Below, piece by piece: positions 6,877 to 13,217 of a stretch of DNA of 16,613 nucleotides. A program made the position numbers and the translations under genes. The notes below the pieces were generated by a model. The model ran no database searches. It saw nothing but the letters and a program-made list of their open reading frames with translations, and was not told where the DNA came from. How positions within the stretch are numbered: the first letter of the stretch is position 1; each line of letters begins with the position of its first letter. The DNA is taken from positions 1-16,613 of the forward strand of contig CALBJC010000077.1 in NCBI GenBank assembly GCA_937892655.1. The letters are read 5' to 3'. The stretch comes from an uncultured Clostridia bacterium. Lineage in GTDB: Bacteria; Bacillota; Clostridia; Oscillospirales; Ruminococcaceae.

Positions 6877-8157
6877 ATGATTGACATTAAATTTTTAAGA
6901 GAAAACCCTGAGGCAGTAAAGGAAAACATCAGAAAGAAGTTCCAGGATAAGAAACTCGTTTTAGTAGACGAGGTTATCGAGCTTGAAAAGCAGATGAGAG
7001 AAATTAAGACAAAGGCTGACTCTTTGAGAGCTGACAGAAACCGTATTTCCAAGGAAATCGGCGGCTATATGGCTAAGGGCGAAAAGGATAAGGCTGAAGA
7101 GGCTAAGAAGAGAGTAGGCGAGTTCTCTGCAGAGCTTGCTGAATGCGAAAAGCTTGAGGTTGAGCTTGAGGGCAAGGTTAAGGAAATCATGATGGTTATC
7201 CCTAACATCATTGACGACAGCGTTCCTATCGGTAAGGATGACTCTGAAAACGTTGAAATCAAGAAGTATGGCGAGCCTGTAGTTCCTGAATTTGAAATTC
7301 CATACCATACAGAAATCATGGAAAGACTCAACGGTATCGATCTTGACGCTGCAAGACGAGTTGCAGGTAACGGTTTTTACTATCTTATGGGCGATATTGC
7401 AAGAGTACATTCTGCAGTTATCTCATACGCTCGTGACTTTATGATCGACAGAGGCTTTACTTACTGCGTTCCTCCATTTATGATCCGTTCTTCAGTTGTA
7501 ACAGGCGTTATGTCATTTGCTGAAATGGATGCTATGATGTATAAGATCGAAGGCGAAGACCTCTATCTTATCGGTACTTCGGAACACTCAATGATAGGTA
7601 AGTATATCGATACTATCGTTAAGGAAGATACATTGCCACATACTCTTACTTCATACTCACCATGCTTTAGAAAGGAAAAGGGTGCTCACGGTATTGAAGA
7701 AAGAGGCGTTTACAGAATTCACCAGTTTGAAAAGCAGGAAATGATCGTTATCTGTAAGCCTGAAGACAGCATGGCTTGGTTTGAAAAGCTCTGGCAGAAT
7801 ACTGTTGACCTTTTCGTATCTCTCGATATTCCTGTAAGAACAATTGAATGCTGCTCAGGCGACCTGGCAGACTTAAAGGTTAAGTCATACGACGTTGAAG
7901 CATGGTCACCAAGACAGAAGAAGTATTTTGAAGTTGGTTCTTGCTCAAATATGGGTGACGCTCAGGCAAGAAGACTCAAAATCAGAGTTGCAGGCGAAAA
8001 CGGCAAGTATTTTGCTCATACTCTCAACAACACAGTTGTAGCTCCACCTAGAATGCTTATCGCTTTCTTGGAAAACAACCTGAATGCTGACGGCACAATC
8101 AATATCCCTGTTGCATTAAGACCATATATGGGCGGTAAGGAAAAGATCGGTTTATAA
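6877..8157 (+). CDS. serS: Seryl-tRNA synthetase (class II), non-canonical active-site motifs
   Basis: A 426-residue cytoplasmic enzyme that charges tRNA-Ser with serine. The N-terminus starts MIDIKFLRENPEAVKENI, the standard SerRS opening, and leads into the long antiparallel coiled-coil arm (about 27-100) that grips the tRNA long variable arm. The catalytic domain shows TSEHS with E236, motif 2 with CFRKE (R265) and GAHG at 269-272, then HQFEKQE, and motif 3 with NNTVVAPPR ending at R392. Usual bacterial enzymes have TAE, GSAG and NGSGLAVGR at these places, so this copy is a divergent type, closer to archaeal/eukaryal SerRS around motif 2. Metal, ATP and serine residues still look usable. 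Codon use is rich in ATC, CTC and TAC, fitting high expression. AGAGGT lies upstream of ATG. It probably shares the parAB transcript. Confidence 0.93.
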   Translation: MIDIKFLRENPEAVKENIRKKFQDKKLVLVDEVIELEKQMREIKTKADSLRADRNRISKEIGGYMAKGEKDKAEEAKKRVGEFSAELAECEKLEVELEGKVKEIMMVIPNIIDDSVPIGKDDSENVEIKKYGEPVVPEFEIPYHTEIMERLNGIDLDAARRVAGNGFYYLMGDIARVHSAVISYARDFMIDRGFTYCVPPFMIRSSVVTGVMSFAEMDAMMYKIEGEDLYLIGTSEHSMIGKYIDTIVKEDTLPHTLTSYSPCFRKEKGAHGIEERGVYRIHQFEKQEMIVICKPEDSMAWFEKLWQNTVDLFVSLDIPVRTIECCSGDLADLKVKSYDVEAWSPRQKKYFEVGSCSNMGDAQARRLKIRVAGENGKYFAHTLNNTVVAPPRMLIAFLENNLNADGTINIPVALRPYMGGKEKIGL

Positions 8158-8158
8158 T

Positions 8159-8908
8159 ATGGAAAAAGCTGTTCACACTACCCTTGATTACCGCACAGCC
8201 TTTTACGACTGCGATCACAAGGGCAGAATGAAGATTTCTACACTTTTAAAGGTTACCGCAGAGGTTGCGGGCTATGATTATACGATAAAAGGCTTTACCC
8301 ACGATTTTTTGTGGAACGAGGGCTTTGTATTCTTACTTTCCCGCATAAGCATCAAGGTTTACGATTATCCGCGCGACCAGATGCCGCTTGTAACAGAAAC
8401 CTGGGAGGGCGGCAAAAAGGGCGCTTTGTGGAAAAGGCAGTATAGAATCAGACATGGCGAGGATGTTTTGATTGACGGAACATCAGGCTGGATTTTATGT
8501 AACCCTGTTACAAGAAAAATCTACAAGCCTTCTGAATTTCCATACCCACAGCCGCAGGATGAAACTCAGTTTATCGGTGCTTTGGAGGTTGGCAGAATAA
8601 AGGCGGAAAATACTCCGACAGAGGTTTTGCGCCATACTGTAAAAATTTCAGATTTAGATTCAAACGGGCATATGTATAACGCCCACTACGGAGATATAGT
8701 TGTAAACGCTCTGACCTTAGAGGAGTTTGAGCAGGATGTAGACAACTTCAGAATCAATTATCTGAGCGAGGCAACACTCGGTGAGGAGATTATTATCTGT
8801 AAAGACGTTTCCTTTACAGATAAAGGCAAGCAAAAAATCGTAATTATCGGTAAACTTGCCCGCGAAGAGATTACTCCTTGTTTTGAGTGTGAGATAATAT
8901 ACAAATAG
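8159..8908 (+). CDS. Acyl-ACP thioesterase (FatA/FatB-like, double hotdog)
   Basis: A 249-residue soluble enzyme predicted to hydrolyse acyl-ACP and release free fatty acids, in the family shared with plant FatA/FatB and found in many anaerobic Bacillota. Two hotdog repeats are visible: the first opens with YRTAFYDCDHKGRMKISTLL, and the second contains SDLDSNGHMYNAHYGD. In that motif N169 and H171 match the conserved Asn and His of the plant active site. WKRQYRI and SGWILCNPVTRKI also fit the family. The ATG is one base after the serS stop and no good ribosome site precedes it, so translation probably depends on coupling to serS. What it contributes here (membrane remodelling or fatty acid release) cannot be told from the sequence. 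Confidence 0.87.
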   Translation: MEKAVHTTLDYRTAFYDCDHKGRMKISTLLKVTAEVAGYDYTIKGFTHDFLWNEGFVFLLSRISIKVYDYPRDQMPLVTETWEGGKKGALWKRQYRIRHGEDVLIDGTSGWILCNPVTRKIYKPSEFPYPQPQDETQFIGALEVGRIKAENTPTEVLRHTVKISDLDSNGHMYNAHYGDIVVNALTLEEFEQDVDNFRINYLSEATLGEEIIICKDVSFTDKGKQKIVIIGKLAREEITPCFECEIIYK

Positions 8909-8927
8909 TATAGGAAATTGACTTAAA

Positions 8928-9704
8928 ATGACTGAAAAAATCACTAATATCTTCGATAGCCATTCTCACTATGATGATAAATGGTTTGATGAAGATAGAT
9001 TTGAGCTGATAAAATCTCAGCTTAACAATAACGTTTTTGCTATAATGCACGCTGCAACCGACCTTGAGTCATCAGAATTTGGTATCAAAACCGCAGGGGA
9101 GATTGACAGATTTTATACATCTGTCGGTATTCACCCTAGTGAGATTGATAAGCTGCCTGATGATTGGAGAGAAAGGCTTGAAGTGCTTGCTACAAATCCT
9201 TTGGTCAAGGCTATCGGTGAAATCGGTATGGATTATCACTATGAGGGTTACGATAAGCAAAAGCAGATTGAAGTTTTTGAGTTTCAGCTGGAGCTTGCAA
9301 AAAGACTGAATCTCCCGGTAATTGTACATATCAGAGATTGCACAGAAGACTGTATGGAGATTTTAAAAAAGCATAAACCGCGTGGCGTTGTTCATTGCTT
9401 TTCAGGGTCTGCAGAAACTGCAGCTGAAGTTTTAGCGCTTGGAATGTATATTTCATTTACAGGAGCGCTTACCTTCAAGGGCGCAAAGCGTGCGGCAAAG
9501 GCAATAGCGGTTGTACCGTTCGACAGACTTTTGCTTGAAACGGATTGCCCTTATATGACGCCTGAGCCTATAAGGCCTGGCAGATGTCAGTCGGATATGA
9601 TTGAGTTTACAGCACGCAAGGCGGCGGAAATTAAGGGTATAGAAGTTCAACAATTAGTAGATTTATGCACAGAAAATACAATACGTTTATTTAATATCGG
9701 TTAA
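8928..9704 (+). CDS. tatD: TatD-family metal-dependent hydrolase (putative DNase)
   Basis: A 258-residue TIM-barrel amidohydrolase-like protein of the TatD/YcfH group; characterised relatives are Mg-dependent 3'-5' exonucleases or D-aminoacyl-tRNA deacylase-like. All metal ligands are seen: HSH (H12, H14) near the N-terminus, E98 in AIGEIGMDYH, H134 in VIVHIRD, H156 in VVHCFSG, and D206 in LLETDCPYMTP. Length is normal for the family. The start ATG lies 19 bases after the thioesterase stop, with only a weak AGGA upstream. The GH5 gene follows after 15 bases, suggesting one transcript. The exact substrate in this organism is unknown. Confidence 0.92.
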   Translation: MTEKITNIFDSHSHYDDKWFDEDRFELIKSQLNNNVFAIMHAATDLESSEFGIKTAGEIDRFYTSVGIHPSEIDKLPDDWRERLEVLATNPLVKAIGEIGMDYHYEGYDKQKQIEVFEFQLELAKRLNLPVIVHIRDCTEDCMEILKKHKPRGVVHCFSGSAETAAEVLALGMYISFTGALTFKGAKRAAKAIAVVPFDRLLLETDCPYMTPEPIRPGRCQSDMIEFTARKAAEIKGIEVQQLVDLCTENTIRLFNIG

Positions 9705-9719
9705 AAGGAGAGGTTTTAT

Positions 9720-10973
9720 ATGCCAAAAAGACTTATCGCGATATTCTTGGTAATTGTAGCAGTGTTATGCCTTATCATTGTACCGAAGGTAGTAGATAAG
9801 GATGACACGACAGATGACACAAATAACAGCTCTGTTGTAGACACAAGCGATGACGATGTTATTTCAGATAACGTTGACAGCAATGATGACAGCACAGCTG
9901 ATGATTCGAGTAAGGAGGAGGTTTCGGTGCCTGATACAGTAATTCCTGACGATTCAAGCAATGATGAGTCAAGCGTTGCGGATGAATCAAGCTCAGACGA
10001 CAGCAGTACAGATGATTCAACTGCTGACAACTCAAGCTCTGATGCAGATTCATCGGTTTCTGATGATACTCCTGCAGAGCCTAGAAATACTCCTGTTTCA
10101 TATCACGGTGAAATGATAGCTCAGGGCAACAAGCTTGTAGGCGAAAAGACAGGCGAGGTAGTAAGAGTTACAGGTATGAGCTTCTTCTGGTCAAACTGGT
10201 CACAGAAGTATTATACAGCTGACTATGTCGACTACCTTGTTGATGAGTATGGCTGCGAAGTAGTTCGTTGTTCTTATGGTATTCAGGATAACGGTCAGCC
10301 TCACGACCGCTCTTGTGAAGCGCTCATTGAAAACGTAATTGACAGAGCTATCGAACGTGGCGTTTATGTTATCGTGGACTGGCATTCACACGGCGCTCAC
10401 AACAATACAAACGAAGCAGTACAGTATTTTGAAAAGCTCGCTCAGAAGTATGGCGAGTATGACAATATCATTTTTGAAGTATTCAACGAACCTACTCAGG
10501 TCAGCTGGTCAACTGTAAAGACATACTCTGAAACAGTAATTGATGCTATCAGAAAATATTCTGACAACCTTGTAATCGTTGGCTCACCTCAGTGGTCACA
10601 GAAGGTTGAAGATGCAGCTGCAAATCCTGTTGACGATGAAAATGTTGCATATACTCTTCACTTCTATGCAGGAACTCATAAGGAATGGTTAAGACAGTCT
10701 GCAGATAGAGCAATGGCTGCAGGTATCCCTATCTTTGTAACAGAATGGGGCAGCGTAAACGCTGATGGTAATGGCGCTATCTCAAAGCAGTCAACTGAAG
10801 AATGGTTTGCATGGATGGATAAGAACAACATCTCAAGCTGTAACTGGGCAGTTAATGATAAGAATGAAGGCTCATCGATCTTCTCTCAGGATAAGACACT
10901 CAGCGAAACAGGTTACTATATCAAGGATTTAATCTGGGAAAGAACAAAGAACGCTCCTTGGAGAAACGCATAA
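9720..10973 (+). CDS. Membrane-anchored GH5 endoglucanase (cellulase-like)
   Basis: A 417-residue glycoside hydrolase family 5 protein predicted to cut beta-1,4-glucans outside the cell. Residues 1-25 are a short basic N-terminus and a hydrophobic helix (LIAIFLVIVAVLCLIIV) without a clear signal-peptidase site, so it is probably an uncleaved anchor. Residues about 26-121 are a low-complexity linker of Asp, Ser and Thr. The catalytic domain runs from about 125 to the end: GMSFFWSNWSQKYY, VVRCSYGI, VIVDWHSHG, the acid/base E257 in EVFNEP, LHFYAGTH, and the nucleophile E342 in VTEWGS. This resembles subfamily GH5_2. There is no dockerin or carbohydrate-binding module. GGAGAGG (9707-9713) fixes the start. 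It directly follows tatD, and a strong terminator ends the unit. Confidence 0.92.
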   Translation: MPKRLIAIFLVIVAVLCLIIVPKVVDKDDTTDDTNNSSVVDTSDDDVISDNVDSNDDSTADDSSKEEVSVPDTVIPDDSSNDESSVADESSSDDSSTDDSTADNSSSDADSSVSDDTPAEPRNTPVSYHGEMIAQGNKLVGEKTGEVVRVTGMSFFWSNWSQKYYTADYVDYLVDEYGCEVVRCSYGIQDNGQPHDRSCEALIENVIDRAIERGVYVIVDWHSHGAHNNTNEAVQYFEKLAQKYGEYDNIIFEVFNEPTQVSWSTVKTYSETVIDAIRKYSDNLVIVGSPQWSQKVEDAAANPVDDENVAYTLHFYAGTHKEWLRQSADRAMAAGIPIFVTEWGSVNADGNGAISKQSTEEWFAWMDKNNISSCNWAVNDKNEGSSIFSQDKTLSETGYYIKDLIWERTKNAPWRNA

Positions 10974-10989
10974 CTCATAAAATAAATTT

Positions 10990-11029
10990 AAGCCGTTGTC
11001 GGATAATCGACAGCGGCTTTTGTTTTTTT
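10990..11029 (+). terminator. Terminator after the GH5 gene
   Basis: A 12-base-pair stem (10990-11001 with 11008-11019, one wobble) closes a GATAAT loop and is followed by a T-rich run. It closes the long serS-to-GH5 string. Confidence 0.9.
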
Positions 11030-11059
11030 ATCAATTTTTCGCAAAATTATCAATACTGA

Positions 11060-11100
11060 ATGTTATATAAATGTTGATGTATACTAAATGTTTATAACAT
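11060..11100 (+). repeat. Inverted repeat with AATGTT direct repeats upstream of the HD-GYP promoter
   Basis: ATGTTATA (11060-11067) and TATAACAT (11093-11100) are perfect 8-base inverted arms separated by 25 bases. AATGTT also occurs three times, at 11059, 11070 and 11087. The element ends 14 bases before the -35 box, where an activator or repressor would sit. The DNA is AT-rich, so chance is possible. Confidence 0.35.
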
Positions 11101-11114
11101 CACCCTTGTAAACG

Positions 11115-11143
11115 TTGACCGCGGTAAAAACTTATGCTATACT
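11115..11143 (+). promoter_or_regulatory. Predicted sigma-A promoter of the HD-GYP gene
   Basis: TTGACC (11115-11120, 5/6) and TATACT (11138-11143, 5/6) are spaced by exactly 17 bases, with TGC before the -10 as an extended element. This is the best-formed promoter in the window, 65 bases before the ATG. Confidence 0.82.
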
Positions 11144-11195
11144 GTTATTAGTATAAAGAATAAACAAAATAGATTTTTTGATTGGGATTTTTAAT

Positions 11196-11201
11196 AAGGA
11201 G
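11196..11201 (+). promoter_or_regulatory. Ribosome binding site that decides the HD-GYP start
   Basis: AAGGAG lies seven bases before ATG 11209. A longer frame opens at TTG 11182 but has no ribosome site, so the ATG is preferred. Confidence 0.8.
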
Positions 11202-11208
11202 ATTTTAT

Positions 11209-12546
11209 ATGGAGTTTTGCAAGCTTCAGGTAGGGTGTCTGATTGTTCTTTTGTATGTTGCGTTCATCTACATAAAAGAATGCAGGGTATACGGTAAGGA
11301 CTTAAATGACACTCTTTTTGATGAGCTTTTGTCGCTTGGTATCTTTACAGTTTTATTTGACGGGGCAACAGCGATTTCGTTAAACTATCAGGATTTGGTT
11401 TCACCTGCGTTCAATACGCTTTTTCATCTGATGTTTTTAATCTGCTTTGACTCGGTTATTTTTATGCTGTTCATCTACGCTATTCAGATAACAGGGGCTA
11501 CGCCTAAGAAAAGGTCAACGAGGATTCTTCTGTTTTCGCCGTTTATTGTAAACATAGTTCTGGTTGTAGCAAACATACATTCGCTTGAATACATAAAGGG
11601 TGAAACATCATATTACGCATCAGGTGTTGCACTTTATACAAGCTATGTTATCGCTTGGGTCTATATAGTTTTGTCATTTGCTATCTATGTAAACCGCTGG
11701 AAAAATATTGAACAGCATAAGCGCTCAAGTATTATTACATACCTTATAGTTTTAGCGGCGATTACAATTATTCAGCTTATTTTCCCTGAAATGCTTTTTG
11801 CAAGCGTTGGCGTTACAATATTTGTTCTTGGTATCTATATGAATCAGGAGGACCCATCCTTGCAGGAGCTTTCTAAGTATCACGGTGAAATGGTTATGGG
11901 CTTTGCAAACCTGATTGAAAACCGTGATGACAATACGGGCGGTCACATCAAGCGCTCGGTAGCGTATGTAGAGATAATCACAAACAAGCTGATCGAAAAT
12001 AATTTCTACTCAAATGTTCTTACAAAGGATTACGTTTCAAATCTTCTCAAGGCAGCGCCTATGCATGATATAGGAAAGATCGCTGTACCTGATGCGATTT
12101 TGCAAAAGCCTGCAAGGCTTACAGAGGATGAATTTGAAGATATGAAAACTCATTCAGAGGTAGGCTCTGAAATTATAAAGCGTAACTTTTCAAATCTTGG
12201 CGATACCGATTATGTAAAAATGGCGTATGAGGTTACAAGGTATCATCACGAAAAATGGAACGGCAAGGGTTACCCTGACGGACTTATGATGAATGAGATC
12301 CCGCTTTGTGCAAGAATTATGGCGGTAGCCGATGTGTTTGATGCTATCTCATCTGACAGATGTTACAGAAAGGCTCTGCCTTTTGATGAATGCTTTAAAA
12401 TCATATCGAAGGGTTCGGCGATAGATTTTGACCCGCTTATTGCTCAGGTTTTTATCTCGGCAAGAGAAGAGGTTGAGAGAACCTGTATGGATATGACCAT
12501 CGAGCCTGAAACAGAAATTGTTGCAGATAAAGAGGTTATGGTATAA
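11209..12546 (+). CDS. Membrane HD-GYP cyclic-dinucleotide phosphodiesterase
   Basis: A 445-residue protein with about seven membrane helices in its first 210 residues (roughly 7-24, 40-57, 70-94, 104-121, 133-160, 172-188, 190-208), then a cytoplasmic HD-GYP domain. The domain carries ENRDDNTGGHIKRS, the HD pair H286-D287 in MHDIGK, the second histidine pair H346-H347, and GYP at 354-356 in HHEKWNGKGYPDG, followed by RIMAVADVFDAISSDRCYRKA. All motifs of an active metal phosphodiesterase are present, so it is predicted to degrade cyclic di-GMP, or possibly another cyclic dinucleotide. The membrane part is probably a ligand sensor, but I do not recognise a named family. It has its own strong promoter and a terminator shared with the convergent operon, so it stands alone. 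Confidence 0.9.
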   Translation: MEFCKLQVGCLIVLLYVAFIYIKECRVYGKDLNDTLFDELLSLGIFTVLFDGATAISLNYQDLVSPAFNTLFHLMFLICFDSVIFMLFIYAIQITGATPKKRSTRILLFSPFIVNIVLVVANIHSLEYIKGETSYYASGVALYTSYVIAWVYIVLSFAIYVNRWKNIEQHKRSSIITYLIVLAAITIIQLIFPEMLFASVGVTIFVLGIYMNQEDPSLQELSKYHGEMVMGFANLIENRDDNTGGHIKRSVAYVEIITNKLIENNFYSNVLTKDYVSNLLKAAPMHDIGKIAVPDAILQKPARLTEDEFEDMKTHSEVGSEIIKRNFSNLGDTDYVKMAYEVTRYHHEKWNGKGYPDGLMMNEIPLCARIMAVADVFDAISSDRCYRKALPFDECFKIISKGSAIDFDPLIAQVFISAREEVERTCMDMTIEPETEIVADKEVMV

Positions 12547-12548
12547 TA

Positions 12549-12585
12549 AAAACCCTGAGAGTAATATCTCAGGGTTTTGTTTTTT
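12549..12585. terminator. Bidirectional terminator between convergent genes
   Basis: A perfect 12-base-pair stem (12549-12560 with 12567-12578) has A-rich and T-rich flanks on its two sides, so it can stop both the HD-GYP transcript (+) and the ftsEX operon (-). It fills most of the 46-base gap between the two stop codons. Confidence 0.88.
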
Positions 12586-12592
12586 ATATTCA

Positions 12593-13192
12593 TTACGCCC
12601 ATTCATCCTGCGCGGTAGGGATGCGGATGTCTGAAAGACACTGGATGTCATTTAGAAACCACTGACCTGTTGAAGGCTTCTTTCTGAGCTTTACAGGTCT
12701 TGCGTCATCAGCACCGCTGCTCTTTACATAAAGAGTAGCCCAGTTTTCATTGTCGAATGAATATGGGTTTTCCATTACCTTGATAACGTAAGGCGTTTTC
12801 GGAGTATAGTTGTTTTCAGGGGTCGCACCTTCAAAGAATGAAAATGTCTTGTAGAACTTTCCGTCAAGGCGTTCCTTGATAAAGCCCTTTTCAAAGGTGC
12901 TTACATCTGCAGGGCCCTTGAGAAAATCGAGCATTTCCATACAAGCGTCTGGATTTTTTTCAAAAGCGCAGAGTGCGGCAATTGTGAGCGCTACAGTTTT
13001 GAATGCCGAATCAAGTGATGCTTCTGGCATTGCCTGAAGCTCTGCTAAATTTGCCGGGAGGGAAGAGAAGGTGAATGTTTCTGTGCGGTTTGTGCCTTTG
13101 CCGATTGATGAAACTGCGTCATCAACAACATCGGATGCCTTTTCCTTGATAGCTTTGCCTACTGATTTTAAGATTGAATCTAATAAGCCCAT
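12593..13192 (-). CDS. DUF6935-like protein of unknown function in the ftsEX operon
   Basis: A 199-residue protein with no catalytic motif that I recognise. It resembles the family I recall as DUF6935, and that name is from memory. Residues 1-30 (MGLLDSILKSVGKAIKEKA and on) form a likely amphipathic helix with no signal peptide. A helical middle follows (LPANLAELQAMPEASLDSAF, then LDFLKGP), then a likely beta-rich C-terminal half with TPENNYTPKTPYVIKV, SSGADDARPVKLRKKPSTGQ and a C-terminal DIRIPTAQDEWA. Such sharply conserved-looking blocks suggest a binding or structural role. The start is set by AAAGGAGG eight bases upstream of ATG. It is the last gene of the operon, 25 bases after the M23 gene, with a terminator behind it. 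Cytoplasmic location is inferred. Confidence 0.75.
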   Translation of the reverse strand: MGLLDSILKSVGKAIKEKASDVVDDAVSSIGKGTNRTETFTFSSLPANLAELQAMPEASLDSAFKTVALTIAALCAFEKNPDACMEMLDFLKGPADVSTFEKGFIKERLDGKFYKTFSFFEGATPENNYTPKTPYVIKVMENPYSFDNENWATLYVKSSGADDARPVKLRKKPSTGQWFLNDIQCLSDIRIPTAQDEWA

Positions 13193-13217
13193 TTTTTAAT
13201 CCTCCTTTTATTTGCTT

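Noticed and set aside
6961..7410. 149-codon minus-strand open frame inside serS
   Set aside because: It lies wholly within the SerRS coding sequence, has no homology that I recognise and no start signals. It is a shadow caused by the codon bias of serS.
9716..10030. Minus-strand open frame rich in Ser, Leu and Val opposite the start of the GH5 gene
   Set aside because: It is the antisense image of the repetitive Asp/Ser linker codons, which rarely create stops. It has no ribosome site or recognisable domain, and the GH5 frame on the other strand is certain.
9830..10070. Possible CRISPR or tandem-repeat array
   Set aside because: The repeats are degenerate codons for Asp and Ser in a continuous frame with no constant unit length or unique spacers.
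11182..11208. Upstream TTG start for the HD-GYP protein (nine extra residues)
   Set aside because: There is no ribosome site before TTG 11182, whereas AAGGAG is ideally placed before ATG 11209.
10974..11208. Riboswitch or small RNA in the intergenic region before the HD-GYP gene
   Set aside because: Apart from the terminator, the inverted repeat and the promoter, no conserved aptamer-like core such as a cyclic di-GMP riboswitch could be recognised, and the leader after the promoter is too short.
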